Origin: Streptococcus tangpeifui
Lineage (GTDB): Bacteria; Bacillota; Bacilli; Lactobacillales; Streptococcaceae
DNA length: 64,000 nucleotides
Assembly (NCBI RefSeq): GCF_011038795.1
Contig: NZ_JAAKDU010000001.1
Coordinates: 62,001-126,000, forward strand
Direction of reading: 5' to 3'
The number at the start of each line of letters is the position of its first letter. Position 1 is the stretch's first letter. The notes below the pieces were generated by a model that was given only the letters and a program-made list of their open reading frames with translations, did not search any database and had not been told where the DNA came from. Below, in pieces: positions 25,384 to 35,330 of this stretch. Both the position numbers and the translations under genes were made by a program.

Positions 25384-26244
25384 ATGAACAATTTACTAGC
25401 AAAAACGATCACAGCTATGGTGACAGACCAAAATGATCACTATTACTATGTGCAAAAAGATGGCTTGACTCTAGCCTTGGATAAAAAGGAAGGGGAGTAC
25501 CAACTGGGCCAGATGATTCAAGGATTTGTTTACTTAGACCAGCGTCAAAAGCTTCGCCTGACAACTCTTAAGGTCTCTGCTACTCAGGATAGCTATGGCT
25601 GGGGTGTGGTGACCAATGTCCGTAGAGATTTAGGTATCTTCCTCGATACGGGCCTGCCTGATAAGGAAGTTGTGGTCTCTTTAGATGTCTTGCCTGATAT
25701 CAAGGAACTTTGGCCTAAGAAAGGGGATAAGCTCTATGTAAAATTAGAGGTTGATAAAAAGGACCGTATCTGGGCTCTCCCAGCTCAAGCAGAAGTCTTC
25801 CAAAAGATGGCTGGCCCTGCTTACGACAATATGCAGAATGAGAAGTTGCGGGCCATCGTCTATCGTCTCAAACTGTCAGGAACTTTCGTCTACCTGCCTG
25901 ATAATAACATGCTGGGCTTTATCCATCCGAGTGAACGTTATTCAGAGCCCCGTCTTGGTCAGGAGCTGGAAGCGCGTGTCATTGGTTACCGTCACGTTGA
26001 TCGTACTCTCAATCTTTCGCTGAAGCCACGCTCCTTTGAGATGCTGGAAAATGATGCTCAGATGATTTTGGTCTATCTGGAAAGTCATGGCGGTTTTATG
26101 ACCTTGAATGATAAATCTTCTCCAGAGGATATTAAAGCGACCTTCGGTATTTCTAAAGGACAATTCAAGAAGGCTTTGGGGGGGCTCATGAAAAGTGGTA
26201 AGATAAAGCAGGATCCAACTGGGACAGAACTGATTAAAGGTTAG
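25384..26244 (+). CDS. cvfB: S1-domain RNA-binding protein CvfB
   Basis: 286 residues with repeated S1-like beta-barrel modules (for example SYGWGVVTNVRRDLGIFLDTGLPDKEVVVS and FVYLPDNNMLGFIHPSERY) and a C-terminal winged-helix part (KATFGISKGQFKKALGGLMKSGKI). In Staphylococcus the homologue CvfB/YitL affects virulence-gene expression through RNA binding; the streptococcal role is less clear. RBS GAGGAAATAAG. The gene follows frr after a terminator. Confidence 0.88.
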   Translation: MNNLLAKTITAMVTDQNDHYYYVQKDGLTLALDKKEGEYQLGQMIQGFVYLDQRQKLRLTTLKVSATQDSYGWGVVTNVRRDLGIFLDTGLPDKEVVVSLDVLPDIKELWPKKGDKLYVKLEVDKKDRIWALPAQAEVFQKMAGPAYDNMQNEKLRAIVYRLKLSGTFVYLPDNNMLGFIHPSERYSEPRLGQELEARVIGYRHVDRTLNLSLKPRSFEMLENDAQMILVYLESHGGFMTLNDKSSPEDIKATFGISKGQFKKALGGLMKSGKIKQDPTGTELIKG

Positions 26245-26246
26245 TG

Positions 26247-26275
26247 GGCTGAGCCGTTTTGGCTCGGCTTTTTCT
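26247..26275 (+). terminator. Intrinsic terminator after cvfB
   Basis: GCTGAGCC and GGCTCGGC pair around GTTTT, followed by TTTTTC. Confidence 0.88.
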
Positions 26276-26410
26276 TAGTTCGGATTGTTCTGATAGAGAA
26301 AGATTAAAGGGTGATAAAAATTGTCTATCGCTTGATAAGTTTTAAATAATTGTTTGCCTAGCTTAAAGATGATATCATGAGTTTACAATTAAAATTGTAA
26401 GGAGTTTTTT

Positions 26411-27244
26411 ATGAAACTTAAAAATATTGTGAAATTAGGTGCCGTAGCTGTGGCCTCTGTTGCCATTTTGGCAGCCTGCAGTTCTAAGGGAGCATCTGGT
26501 GGAAAAGAGACTGTCAATTTTGCAACTGTAGGAACTACCGCTCCCTTCTCTTATGAAGACAAGAACGGTAATTTGACTGGCTACGATATTGAAGTGGCCA
26601 AGGCCGTTTTTAAGGGCTCTGATAAATATAAGGTTGAGTTCAAGAAAACTGAATGGTCATCAGTCTTTGCTGGGTTGGATTCTGGCAAATATCAAATGGG
26701 CGGTAACAACATTTCTTACTCTACTGATCGCGCTAAGAAGTATCTCTATTCTGAGCCAACAGGAACAACTCCAACTGTTTTGACTGTGCCTAAGGATAGT
26801 GATATTAAATCTTACGATGATATTGCTGGTCATTCTACTCAAGTTGTTCAAGGGACAACGACCGCTAAACAATTAGAAGACTATAATAAGAAGCACAGTG
26901 ATAATCCGGTTGACATCAATTATACAGAAGAAGATGTTACTCAGATCTTAGGCAGCTTGAATGATGGTAAGTTTGATTTTAAACTCTTTGATGCTCCGAC
27001 TGTTAATTCAGTTATTAAGAGTCAGAATCTGTCAAATTTGAAGACCATTGATGTACCTTCTGAGCAAAAACCATTTATCTACTTCGTTTTCTCTAGCGAT
27101 CAAAAGGATTTGCAAAGCTATGTCAACAAGCGTCTAGAAAAGCTACAGAAGGATGGTACCTTAGCGAAGTTAGCAGAAAAGCATTTAGGCAATAAAGATT
27201 ATATTCCTACAGCCAAGGAAATGAAGGTACCTGCTAAAAAATAA
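26411..27244 (+). CDS. atmA: Amino-acid ABC transporter substrate-binding lipoprotein (AtmA-like)
   Basis: 277 residues. The signal peptide ends in a lipobox, ILAAC (Cys near residue 22), so it is lipid-anchored outside the membrane. The SBP_bac_3 fold is visible: FATVGTTAPFSYEDKNGNLTGYDIEVAKAV, and GNNISYSTDRAKKYLYSEP. Proteins of this branch bind cystine or other polar amino acids. In S. mutans the equivalent gene heads the atmABCDE sulfur amino-acid locus, and the four genes after it here match that order. The symbol is given by that synteny. A terminator separates it from the next gene. Confidence 0.82.
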   Translation: MKLKNIVKLGAVAVASVAILAACSSKGASGGKETVNFATVGTTAPFSYEDKNGNLTGYDIEVAKAVFKGSDKYKVEFKKTEWSSVFAGLDSGKYQMGGNNISYSTDRAKKYLYSEPTGTTPTVLTVPKDSDIKSYDDIAGHSTQVVQGTTTAKQLEDYNKKHSDNPVDINYTEEDVTQILGSLNDGKFDFKLFDAPTVNSVIKSQNLSNLKTIDVPSEQKPFIYFVFSSDQKDLQSYVNKRLEKLQKDGTLAKLAEKHLGNKDYIPTAKEMKVPAKK

Positions 27245-27252
27245 ATCGTCAT

Positions 27253-27279
27253 AAAGGAGGTCAGTCCTCCTTTTTTGTT
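27253..27279 (+). terminator. Intrinsic terminator
   Basis: AAAGGAGG-TCAGT-CCTCCTTTTTT, an 8-bp stem with T-run, between atmA and the metQ-like gene. Confidence 0.9.
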
Positions 27280-27409
27280 AAAAGTCGCTCATGTTCGGAT
27301 GCTAGCGATATAGTTATTAACTATAAGTTTATACAATAATAAACAATTTGAAAGCAGTCTATCCTTGTGGGATAATAAATTCACGATAATTAGAAAAGAG
27401 GTCTTCTAT

Positions 27410-28300
27410 ATGAAGTGGAAAAAGATTATTGGTATCATTACGGTAGTAGCTGCGGCGACTCTGTTCTTGACTGCCTGTGGTTCTAAATCAAATAGTAAAA
27501 ATGAACTCAAGGTTGGGATTATGACTTTAGATGATACGACGAAACCTGTCTGGGATCAGGTTAAAAAGGATGCGGCTAAGAAAGGCATCACCATCAAGTA
27601 TGTTCAATTTACAGACTATAACCAACCTAATAAGGCCCTATCGACTGGTCAGGTCGATGTCAATGCCTTCCAGCATTATTATTTCCTTAATAACTGGAAC
27701 AAGGAAAATAAGGGGAATTTGGTAGCGGTAGGGGATACCCTAATCAGTCCAATCCGCCTCTTCTCTAAAACAACCTCATCTGGTAAGGAAGAATACTCAG
27801 ATGTTAAAGATCTACCTGAAGGTGCTAAGATTGCCATTCCTAATGATGCTTCAAATGAAAGTCGTGCTCTCTTCTTGCTTCAGGCTGCTGGTTTGATTAA
27901 GCTTTCTACCAAGAATGGTGACCTAGCAACTTTGAAAGATATTACCGAAAATTCTAAGAATATTGATATCACAGAGGTTAGTGCTGAACAGTTGGTTACC
28001 AATCTCAAGAATAAGTCTTTAGACGCTGCGGTTATCAATAATGCTTATGCTCAGGAAGGTAAGATTGATTACAAGACGACACTGTATACGGAAAAAATTG
28101 ATGCAACGTCTAAAGATTGGGTCAATGTTATTGCGGCTAAGAAGGATTGGAAAAAATCAAACAAAGCTGATGCTATTAAGACTTTGGTTAAAATTTACCA
28201 GTCTGATAAGATTGCAAAATTGATTAACAAGTCCACTCATGGTGTTGATCGGGCTGCATGGAAGGGTGCTCCAAAACCAGCATCATCCGGTAATAACTAA
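27410..28300 (+). CDS. metQ: Methionine ABC transporter substrate-binding lipoprotein (MetQ/AtmB)
   Basis: 296 residues from the ATG at 27410 (RBS AGAGGTC); upstream in-frame codons lack an RBS. Lipobox LTAC. The NlpA family pattern is clear: LKVGIMTLDDTTKPVWDQV, DVNAFQHYYFLNNWN, IAIPNDASNESRALFLLQAAGLI and LDAAVINNAYAQ. It captures methionine (possibly D-methionine or methionine peptides) for the MetN-MetI transporter encoded further downstream. Confidence 0.92.
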   Translation: MKWKKIIGIITVVAAATLFLTACGSKSNSKNELKVGIMTLDDTTKPVWDQVKKDAAKKGITIKYVQFTDYNQPNKALSTGQVDVNAFQHYYFLNNWNKENKGNLVAVGDTLISPIRLFSKTTSSGKEEYSDVKDLPEGAKIAIPNDASNESRALFLLQAAGLIKLSTKNGDLATLKDITENSKNIDITEVSAEQLVTNLKNKSLDAAVINNAYAQEGKIDYKTTLYTEKIDATSKDWVNVIAAKKDWKKSNKADAIKTLVKIYQSDKIAKLINKSTHGVDRAAWKGAPKPASSGNN

Positions 28301-28317
28301 AGGCTAGATGATAAATA

Positions 28318-28354
28318 AGGGGAGCTGGATCGTAACTGTTTTCAGCTTCTTTTT
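28318..28354 (+). terminator. Probable terminator after metQ
   Basis: GGAGCTG...CAGCTTC with a long loop, followed by TTTTTTATT. It would only partly uncouple the M20 peptidase and metNI. Confidence 0.55.
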
Positions 28355-28360
28355 TATTAA

Positions 28361-28477
28361 TGGAACACGCCTATGACTCTGCAGAAGAAGATAACGTTTC
28401 TTAGATGTTGCAGCATCTGTGTTAACTTTCTATTTTCTATTGAGAATGGCTTAGTATTTTAAGTAGAGGAGATCAAA
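28361..28477 (+). other. Spacer with partial leader-type repeat
   Basis: GGAACACGCCTATGACTCTG at 28362-28381 resembles the AACACGCCTACACTCCT segment found at 16704 and 40047, but the rest of that leader is not evident. The remainder precedes the RBS GTAGAGGAG of the next gene. Confidence 0.35.
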
Positions 28478-29851
28478 ATGATGGGATCAAATGAGAAAGA
28501 GCAAATAGCGAAGTTTGAGAATGATAAACTTGCTCAGGAGTATCTTGAGGTTTTGAGAAAACTAATTGCCAAAAAATCTATCTTTGCTCAAGGAATTGGC
28601 TTGAAAGAAGTGGCTAACTATCTAAAGGATATTTTTTCTCAAGCTGGAGGGGAGGTCTTGGTTGATGAGAGTTATCAGGCGCCCTTGGTGCTTGCCAAGT
28701 TTAAGAGCCCTAATCCTCAGGCTAAGACCCTTATTTTCTATAATCACTATGATACGGTCCCAGCGGATGCCGATCAGGTCTGGACAGAGGATCCCTTTAA
28801 ACTGAGCCTCAGGGACGGGTATATGTATGGCCGGGGTGTTGATGATGATAAGGGACACATTATTGCTCGCCTGACGGCTGTGTGTCAGTATATGGCAGAA
28901 GTGGGTGCCTTACCCCTTAATATAACCTTCATGATGGAAGGAGCTGAGGAGTCAGCCTCAACGGATTTAGAAGAGTACTTGACTAAGCATAGAGAAGACC
29001 TTCTGCCTGCTGATTTTTTAATCTGGGAACAGGGGATTAAAAATGCCAAGGGGCAGCTGGAGATTACTGGTGGCAATAAGGGCATTGTTACTTTTGATTT
29101 ATCTGTGAAAAGTGCTAGCGTTGATATCCATTCAAAATTTGGAGGTGTTATTGAGTCTGCAACTTGGTACCTTCTTAGGGCTATTGACAGTATGCGTGAC
29201 GATCAAGGGCGTATCTTGATTGATGGTATTTACGATCAGGTTCAAAAGCCGACAGAAAGGGAATTGGAATTGGTCGAAAAATATGCTATCGAAAATGGAA
29301 AAGGTCTGACAGATTTATATGGCTTAGAATTACCTGTTATGTTAGAAGATAGACAAGCTTTTCTGAAACGCTACTTTTTCGAACCTGCTCTTGGTGTGGA
29401 AGGAATCCGTTCAGGTTATCTGGGCCAAGGTGTCAAAACAATTATTCCGTCAACGGCTCAAGCCAAGATGGAGATGCGCTTGGTACCCGGATTGACACCG
29501 GCATTTGTTATTGATAAAATTAAGCGTCATCTGCTCAAGCATGGCTTTGATGCTGTCCAAGTAACCTACACTTTAGGGGAGGAAAGCTATCGTTCTGATA
29601 TGTCGGCTGAGCCTATTCTTCGTGTGATTGATTTGGCTAAGCGATTCTATCCAGCAGGTCTAGCAGTCCTACCGACAGCTGCTGGGACAGGCCCTATGAA
29701 GATGATTCATCAGGCTCTTAAGGTTCCTATGGTCGCCTTTGGCTTAGGAAATGCTAACAGTCGAGATCATGCCGGAGATGAAAATATTTCGATTGCAGAT
29801 TATTATACTCACATTGAACTAGTTAAGGAGTTAATAAAATCATATGAATGA
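28478..29851 (+). CDS. M20-family peptidase (AtmC-like)
   Basis: 457 residues. Metal-site motifs are [15 protein letters not shown] (His and following Asp), the bridging [10 protein letters not shown], and MEGAEESAS with the catalytic Glu. A dimerisation domain lies in the middle and the final metal His is in [10 protein letters not shown]. Family members are dipeptidases, aminoacylases or succinyl-diaminopimelate desuccinylases. Placement between metQ and metN, with an 8-base overlap into metN, suggests it releases methionine from an imported peptide or N-acyl derivative (inference). The start could be either of two adjacent ATGs. Confidence 0.87.
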   Translation: MMGSNEKEQIAKFENDKLAQEYLEVLRKLIAKKSIFAQGIGLKEVANYLKDIFSQAGGEVLVDESYQAPLVLAKFKSPNPQAKTLIFYNHYDTVPADADQVWTEDPFKLSLRDGYMYGRGVDDDKGHIIARLTAVCQYMAEVGALPLNITFMMEGAEESASTDLEEYLTKHREDLLPADFLIWEQGIKNAKGQLEITGGNKGIVTFDLSVKSASVDIHSKFGGVIESATWYLLRAIDSMRDDQGRILIDGIYDQVQKPTERELELVEKYAIENGKGLTDLYGLELPVMLEDRQAFLKRYFFEPALGVEGIRSGYLGQGVKTIIPSTAQAKMEMRLVPGLTPAFVIDKIKRHLLKHGFDAVQVTYTLGEESYRSDMSAEPILRVIDLAKRFYPAGLAVLPTAAGTGPMKMIHQALKVPMVAFGLGNANSRDHAGDENISIADYYTHIELVKELIKSYE

Positions 29852-30905
29852 AACTATTATTCAATTAGATCATATTGATATTACTTTCCATCAAAAGAAA
29901 AAAGTCATTGAGGCCGTTAAGGACGTGACGGTCCACATCAATCAAGGGGATATCTACGGAATCGTTGGTTACTCTGGTGCTGGGAAGTCCACCTTAGTCA
30001 GGGCCATCAATCTCTTGCAGATTCCTACAGCAGGAAAGGTTCAAGTTGCTGGCGATCCCTTATTTGATAAGGGAAAGGTGACCTTGGATTCTGCTAAATT
30101 GCGGCAGAAACGTCGTGAAATCGGAATGATTTTTCAACATTTTAATCTGATGGCTCAAAAAACGGCTAGGCAAAATATCGCTTTTGCCTTACGCCACTCA
30201 GATTTATCCAAGGAAGAAAAGGCTAAAAAGGTTGACCAACTGTTGGAATTGGTGGGATTGGCAGATCGCTCCGATAATTATCCAGCTCAATTATCTGGCG
30301 GTCAAAAGCAAAGGGTGGCCATTGCTCGTGCGCTGGCTAATGATCCAAAGATTCTGATTTCCGATGAATCGACCTCAGCTCTCGATCCCAAGACAACCAA
30401 GCAAATTCTGGCTCTTTTACAAGATTTGAATAAGAAATTGGGCTTGACAGTCGTTATGATTACCCACGAAATGCAGATTGTTAAAGATATCTGTAATCGG
30501 GTAGCTGTCATGCAAAATGGTTCTTTGATTGAAGAGGGATCCACTTTGGAAATCTTTTCTAATCCTAGGGAAGCCTTGACGCAGGATTTTATCAAAACAG
30601 CAACGGGGATTGATGATGCCTTGGCTAAAATTAATCGTCAAGAGGTGGTTGAGAATCTGGGAACAAATGATCGTCTGGTCTTACTGCGTTATGCTGGAGC
30701 TTCGACCGATGAGCCCCTTCTCAATCAGCTTTATAAGGACTATGAGGTTTCGGCCAATATTCTTTACGCCAATATTGAAATTTTAGGAGACACGCCTGTT
30801 GGGGAGATGGTCGTGATACTGTCCGGTCAACAGGTTGAGTCTGCTCTAAAAGTTATTGAAGAGGCAGATGTATCTGTTACGATTTTAAAGGGAGGTAGGA
30901 AATAA
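29844..30905 (+). CDS. metN: Methionine ABC transporter ATPase
   Basis: 353 residues. Walker A is GYSGAGKST, the signature is [15 protein letters not shown], Walker B is [12 protein letters not shown], and the H-loop is ITHEMQ. A C-terminal NIL domain (about residues 270-350, regulatory methionine binding in the family) is present. Its ATG overlaps the upstream peptidase by eight bases, and the stop overlaps metI by one base, so all three are translationally coupled. Confidence 0.93.
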   Translation: MNETIIQLDHIDITFHQKKKVIEAVKDVTVHINQGDIYGIVGYSGAGKSTLVRAINLLQIPTAGKVQVAGDPLFDKGKVTLDSAKLRQKRREIGMIFQHFNLMAQKTARQNIAFALRHSDLSKEEKAKKVDQLLELVGLADRSDNYPAQLSGGQKQRVAIARALANDPKILISDESTSALDPKTTKQILALLQDLNKKLGLTVVMITHEMQIVKDICNRVAVMQNGSLIEEGSTLEIFSNPREALTQDFIKTATGIDDALAKINRQEVVENLGTNDRLVLLRYAGASTDEPLLNQLYKDYEVSANILYANIEILGDTPVGEMVVILSGQQVESALKVIEEADVSVTILKGGRK

Positions 30906-31594
30906 TGGAGCTGATTGAAAAGTATTTACCCAATGCCTATGAGTTGGGCTGGTCTGGTGATTTAGGCTGGTGGTCTGCTATCTTGGCAACTCTCTACATG
31001 ACCTTTTGGAGCTTTTTGATAGGGGCTTCTCTGGGACTGGTTGCAGGTCTTTTTCTCGTTTTGACGGGCCCAGGCGGTGTTATTGAAAATCGACCAGTCT
31101 TTTGGGTGCTGGATAAGATTGTTTCAATTTTCCGTGCGATTCCTTTTATTATTTTGCTGGCAATCTTATCAGGTATCACACTCTTTCTCGCTGGGACAAC
31201 GCTTGGTGCGACTGCCGCCTTGGTTCCTCTTTCAGCAGCTACCTTCCCCTTCTTTGCCCGCCAAGTTCAGGTGGTCTTTTCCGAAATGGATAAAGGGGTG
31301 ATTGAAGCAGGACAGGCTAGCGGCGCAACACTATGGGATATCATCAAGATCTATCTCAGTGAAGGTCTTCCTGAGCTCATTCGTGTTTCTACTGTTACCT
31401 TGATTTCATTGGTTGGAGAAACAGCCATGGCTGGTGCCATTGGTGCTGGCGGTTTGGGAAATGTGGCCATTGCTTATGGCTATCAGCGTTTCCAAGGAGA
31501 TATCACTCTGGTAGCGACTATCTTTATCCTTCTTTTAATTTTTATCATTCAGTTTACTGGTGACTTTTTAACAAGAAAGTTGAGTCATAAATAA
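30905..31594 (+). CDS. metI: Methionine ABC transporter permease
   Basis: 229 residues with five to six membrane segments. The EAA loop that contacts the ATPase is visible as EAGQASGATLWDIIKIYLSEGLPELI. RBS GGAGG is embedded in the end of metN and the ATG forms TAATG with its stop. Completes the MetNIQ importer. Confidence 0.93.
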   Translation: MELIEKYLPNAYELGWSGDLGWWSAILATLYMTFWSFLIGASLGLVAGLFLVLTGPGGVIENRPVFWVLDKIVSIFRAIPFIILLAILSGITLFLAGTTLGATAALVPLSAATFPFFARQVQVVFSEMDKGVIEAGQASGATLWDIIKIYLSEGLPELIRVSTVTLISLVGETAMAGAIGAGGLGNVAIAYGYQRFQGDITLVATIFILLLIFIIQFTGDFLTRKLSHK

Positions 31595-31609
31595 TAAACA
31601 GCTAAGAAG

Positions 31610-31659
31610 AGTACCCTGCTTTGTCTGGATGAGAATCCAGCGGTGGGGTGCTTTTTTAC
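31610..31659 (+). terminator. Terminator after metI
   Basis: A compound stem-loop with an inner perfect stem CTGGAT/ATCCAG and outer GTACCC.../...GGGGTGC pairing, followed by TTTTTT. Confidence 0.75.
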
Positions 31660-31663
31660 TTTC

Positions 31664-31726
31664 TTACAATATTGTAAGAAAGTAGAGAACGATTGTAAGG
31701 TTCAAGGGGAAAATTTTCGGTAAACT
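31664..31726 (+). promoter_or_regulatory. BceR-type operator and promoter, copy 2
   Basis: TTACA-ATAT-TGTAA (31664-31677), a second half site TGTAAGG (31694-31700) and a -10-like TAAACT (31721-31726). It lies about 90 bases upstream of bceA, the expected place for the binding site of its cognate response regulator. It matches 16618-16681 in sequence and spacing. Confidence 0.7.
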
Positions 31727-31818
31727 AAAGATGGTTAAAGATCAAAGAACTTGTTAGGCCAATTCAGCTTTAAGCTGGCTGGTACTTAAGTTATAATAAA
31801 TAGAAAAGAGGAGACCAC

Positions 31819-32571
31819 ATGCTGTTAGAAATTAATCATCTCAAGAAAATTTTCCGTACACGCTTTTCCAAGGAAGAGACCCATGCCTTGCAGGATGTTG
31901 ATTTTAAGGTCGATACAGGCGAATTTATCGCCATCATGGGAGAGTCAGGTTCTGGTAAAACCACGCTTTTGAATATTCTGGCGACTTTGGAGAAGCCAAC
32001 AGAGGGCTCAGTCATGCTCAATGGTCAGGATATTACCAAAATCAAGGAGAGTCAGCTGGCTGGCTTTCGCCTCAGAAATTTAGGTTTTGTCTTTCAGGAG
32101 TTTAACCTGCTGGATACTCTGTCTGTAAGAGACAATATCTTTTTGCCTTTGGTTTTGGATCGTAAGTCTTATCAGGAAATGAATCATCGTTTAAATGATC
32201 TGGCTCCTGTACTCAGAATTCAAGATTTATTGGATAAACGCCCCTTTGAACTGTCTGGTGGGCAAAAGCAGCGAGTAGCAGTGGCTAGAAGCCTGATGGC
32301 CAATCCGCAGGTTTTGCTGGCTGACGAACCGACAGCCGCCTTAGACTACCGCAATTCTGAAGACCTGCTCAACCTATTTGAAGCTATTAATTTAGATGGT
32401 CAGACTTTGCTTATGGTCACCCACTCAGCCAATGCCGCAGGTCATGCTAAACGTGTGCTTTTCATCAAGGACGGCCGGATTTTCCACCAGCTCTACCGTG
32501 GTGATAAGAGTAATAAAGATTTTAGTAAGGAAATCTCGCTAGCCATGTCAGCCCTGTTAGGAGGTGAGTAG
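31819..32571 (+). CDS. bceA: BceA-type ABC transporter ATPase
   Basis: 250 residues. Walker A is GESGSGKTT, the signature is [15 protein letters not shown], Walker B is VLLADEPTAALD, and the H-loop is VTHSANAAGHA. It is the MacB/BceA subtype that partners a ten-TM BceB permease. These transporters protect against cell-wall-directed peptides such as bacitracin and also act as sensors for their histidine kinase. The S. mutans equivalent is mbrA. RBS AGAGGAGACC. Confidence 0.92.
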   Translation: MLLEINHLKKIFRTRFSKEETHALQDVDFKVDTGEFIAIMGESGSGKTTLLNILATLEKPTEGSVMLNGQDITKIKESQLAGFRLRNLGFVFQEFNLLDTLSVRDNIFLPLVLDRKSYQEMNHRLNDLAPVLRIQDLLDKRPFELSGGQKQRVAVARSLMANPQVLLADEPTAALDYRNSEDLLNLFEAINLDGQTLLMVTHSANAAGHAKRVLFIKDGRIFHQLYRGDKSNKDFSKEISLAMSALLGGE

Positions 32572-32572
32572 G

Positions 32573-34531
32573 ATGTTCTATCTCAAAATGGCTGTTCGCA
32601 ACCTCAAAAACTCTATGAGTCAGTATGGTCCCTTCATGCTGGCTAGCCTCCTGCTCTTCTCCTTGCTATGTTCCTCTTGGCTGATTTTGCTCAGTCCTAT
32701 GGGGAAAGGAATGAACACTGGGGCCACTACCTTGGTTTTAGGCATTTTTGTCCTGACCATCTTTTCTCTTATCATGGAGCGCTACAGCTATAAAATCTTA
32801 CTCAAGCAGCGCAGCCGTGAGTTTGGCCTCTATAATATTCTGGGTATGAATAAAGCTCAAGTTGGAGTGATAGCGACGCTGGAGTTAGGAATGATCTTTT
32901 TGGGGTTAATTATTCTGGGATCGGTGTTCAGTGCTGTCTTCTCAAAGTTTCTCTATCTCATTTTTGTCAATATCATCGATTATGACAAGCTTAATTTAAA
33001 GCTGACCGTTCTGCCTTTTATTCTTACTGTTCTTATTTTTGCAGGGATCTTTCTGATCTTGGAGCTAACAGCTCTCTGGCATATCAGAAAGTCTTCCCCT
33101 CTCAACCTCTTTAGTAAGCAGGAGCAGGGGGAAAAAGAACCTAGAGGCAATATTATTTTGGCGGCAGCTGGACTCTTATCACTTGGGTGGGCTTATTATC
33201 TCGCTTTAACATCTACCAATTCTGCTGCTCTCGTAGTACTGTACCGTTTCTTTATCGCTGTGCTATTGGTTATTGCTGGGACCTATCTCTTTTATATCAG
33301 TTTTATGACCTGGTACCTCAAACACCGCCGTAAAAACAAGACTTATTACTATCAACCTGAGCACTTTGTCACCACCTCGCAGATGATTTTTCGCATGAAG
33401 CAAAATGCAACAGGTCTAGCCAGTATTACCCTGTTGGCGGTCATGGCTCTGGTCACCATCGGAACGACAGTATCCCTCTACAGTAATACTCAAAATGTGG
33501 CCAGAGAGACTTTTCCAAAATCCGTCAGAATTACCTATGGCACTAAGCATGGCGAAGGACGGCAGCGCTTGCAGGCTGATGTCTTAGATAAACTGGAGAA
33601 ATCGGATAAGGACCTTATTGACTACACCACGAACCTGATCTTTATGCCCCTAAGCACTCAAAAATCTGTGCGTGTAACCGATAAGGATGTTCTAGAGGAT
33701 GTTAGTCAACAAGGGTTTGTCTATGTCCTGACGCAGAAGGATTTCCGAAGACTAGGCAATAATCTCCCCCACCTAAAAAAGAAGCAGGCAGCTTTCTATA
33801 TTCAAAAGGGGAAGAGTCGGCTAAAAACCCTCGATTTATTAGGACGGCATTATGATATCGTCAAGAACTTTAAAGCTGTGCAAATGCCAGACGTTGCTAC
33901 GACCTATAATCCAGGCGTTCTGGTCGTCGCTGACCGTCAAGAAGTTAAAGCTATAGTAGCAGCGTATAAGCCCTATTTATCTAAGATGACAACAATGAGT
34001 GAAACGTATACGGCCTACTTGGATCTGTCTGATAGGGAAATAAAAAAAGTTGCACCAGATGGCATCGGTATCGGTCAGAGTAAAGATGCAAATGCGGGGC
34101 ATCTGGACACACGCGAGGCCTCTCTAGCAGAAGGTTACCAGATTTTTGGCGGTTTGCTCTTCACAGGTGTCCTTTTAGGTAGCAGTTTTATTCTAGGATT
34201 GGCTCTGATTATCTACTACAAACAGTATTCTGAAGGGTATGAAGACAAGAAATCTTATCGTATCTTGCAAGAAGTCGGTATGAGTGAAGGACAGGTAAAA
34301 AAGACCATCAATTCACAAATTATCCTCGTCTTCTTTATGCCTTTGGCCTTTGCTGCCTTGCACTTTGTGATGGCTATTCCCATGCTCAAGCAGATGCTTC
34401 AAGTTTTCGGTGTGACCAGTTCCAATCTGGTCTACCTTGTCAGCGTTATAACGGTTGCGGTTATCGCCTTAATCTACTTTATCATCTACCGCCTGACCAG
34501 CCGCACCTATTATCGTCTAATTGAACGCTGA
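32573..34531 (+). CDS. bceB: BceB-type ABC transporter permease
   Basis: 652 residues from the ATG at 32573, eight bases after AGGAGG. A GTG nine bases earlier overlaps the bceA stop and is an alternative. Ten membrane segments are expected: four near the N-terminus, further ones around residues 200-270, and a large extracellular domain of about 200 residues (roughly 310-520) before the last three. That domain, between TM7 and TM8, is the hallmark of BceB proteins and determines the peptide sensed. The S. mutans equivalent is mbrB. Confidence 0.9.
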   Translation: MFYLKMAVRNLKNSMSQYGPFMLASLLLFSLLCSSWLILLSPMGKGMNTGATTLVLGIFVLTIFSLIMERYSYKILLKQRSREFGLYNILGMNKAQVGVIATLELGMIFLGLIILGSVFSAVFSKFLYLIFVNIIDYDKLNLKLTVLPFILTVLIFAGIFLILELTALWHIRKSSPLNLFSKQEQGEKEPRGNIILAAAGLLSLGWAYYLALTSTNSAALVVLYRFFIAVLLVIAGTYLFYISFMTWYLKHRRKNKTYYYQPEHFVTTSQMIFRMKQNATGLASITLLAVMALVTIGTTVSLYSNTQNVARETFPKSVRITYGTKHGEGRQRLQADVLDKLEKSDKDLIDYTTNLIFMPLSTQKSVRVTDKDVLEDVSQQGFVYVLTQKDFRRLGNNLPHLKKKQAAFYIQKGKSRLKTLDLLGRHYDIVKNFKAVQMPDVATTYNPGVLVVADRQEVKAIVAAYKPYLSKMTTMSETYTAYLDLSDREIKKVAPDGIGIGQSKDANAGHLDTREASLAEGYQIFGGLLFTGVLLGSSFILGLALIIYYKQYSEGYEDKKSYRILQEVGMSEGQVKKTINSQIILVFFMPLAFAALHFVMAIPMLKQMLQVFGVTSSNLVYLVSVITVAVIALIYFIIYRLTSRTYYRLIER

Positions 34532-34558
34532 AGAGTAACTGATTATTAGGATTAAATG

Positions 34559-34600
34559 TCCAAGGACCCAGTCGATAGTTTCGACTCAGGTCCTTTTATG
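34559..34600 (+). terminator. Strong hairpin terminator between bceB and bceR
   Basis: AAGGACC-C-AGTCGA pairs with TCGACT-CA-GGTCCTTTT around TAGTT. It would limit read-through from bceAB into bceRS. Confidence 0.85.
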
Positions 34601-34661
34601 TTAAAATGAGTTAAAATGACTAGTAGTCTCGTTGCAAGAGCCAGCTATAGAAAGGATACTT

Positions 34662-35330
34662 ATGAATCAGCCCAAAGGGAAAATTTATCTGGTTGAAGAT
34701 GATTCGACCATCGTAGCGCTCCTTAGCCAGCATCTATCAGACCGGTATCAGGTTGCCAGTGTCCGTAATTTTCGTGATGTCCGTCAAGAAGCTGAAAATT
34801 TTAGACCAGATCTCATCTTAATGGATATTACCTTGCCTTATTTTAATGGCTTTTATTGGACAACAGAGATTCGCAAGTCTATGACTGTCCCTATTATTTT
34901 TATATCGTCCAGTGATGATGAGATGGACATGGTCATGGCTCTCAATATGGGAGGTGACGATTTTATTGCCAAACCTTTCTCACTGCCCCTTTTGGATGCT
35001 AAAATCTCAGCTTTTCTACGCCGAGCCCAGCAGTTTACGGCTGATGTTTTGCAGATAGGTGATTTTAGTCTGACACGTGACGGCCTTTTGTCTAATGGTG
35101 ACAGGCAGGTTACCTTATCACCGACAGAAAATAAGATTTTAGCTATTTTACTGTCTCACAAGGATCAGGTTGTTTCTAAGGAAGAACTGTTGGAAAAGCT
35201 TTGGGAAAACGAGAGTTTTATTGATCAGAATACCTTGAGTGTTAATATGACCCGCCTGCGTAAAAAGATAAGCCCTTTAGAGTTTAATCATATTCATACG
35301 GTGAGAGGAGTAGGGTATTTACTCAAATGA
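34662..35330 (+). CDS. bceR: BceR-type response regulator
   Basis: 222 residues from the ATG at 34662 (RBS AAAGGATA); upstream in-frame codons have no RBS. Receiver domain with the acidic pair EDD near the N-terminus, phospho-Asp D55 (ILMDITLP), and Lys in AKPFSLP. The OmpR/PhoB winged helix follows, ending in LSVNMTRLRKKI and HTVRGVGYLLK. It pairs with the following kinase. The sites at 31664 and 16618 fit its family's binding motif. Confidence 0.92.
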   Translation: MNQPKGKIYLVEDDSTIVALLSQHLSDRYQVASVRNFRDVRQEAENFRPDLILMDITLPYFNGFYWTTEIRKSMTVPIIFISSSDDEMDMVMALNMGGDDFIAKPFSLPLLDAKISAFLRRAQQFTADVLQIGDFSLTRDGLLSNGDRQVTLSPTENKILAILLSHKDQVVSKEELLEKLWENESFIDQNTLSVNMTRLRKKISPLEFNHIHTVRGVGYLLK

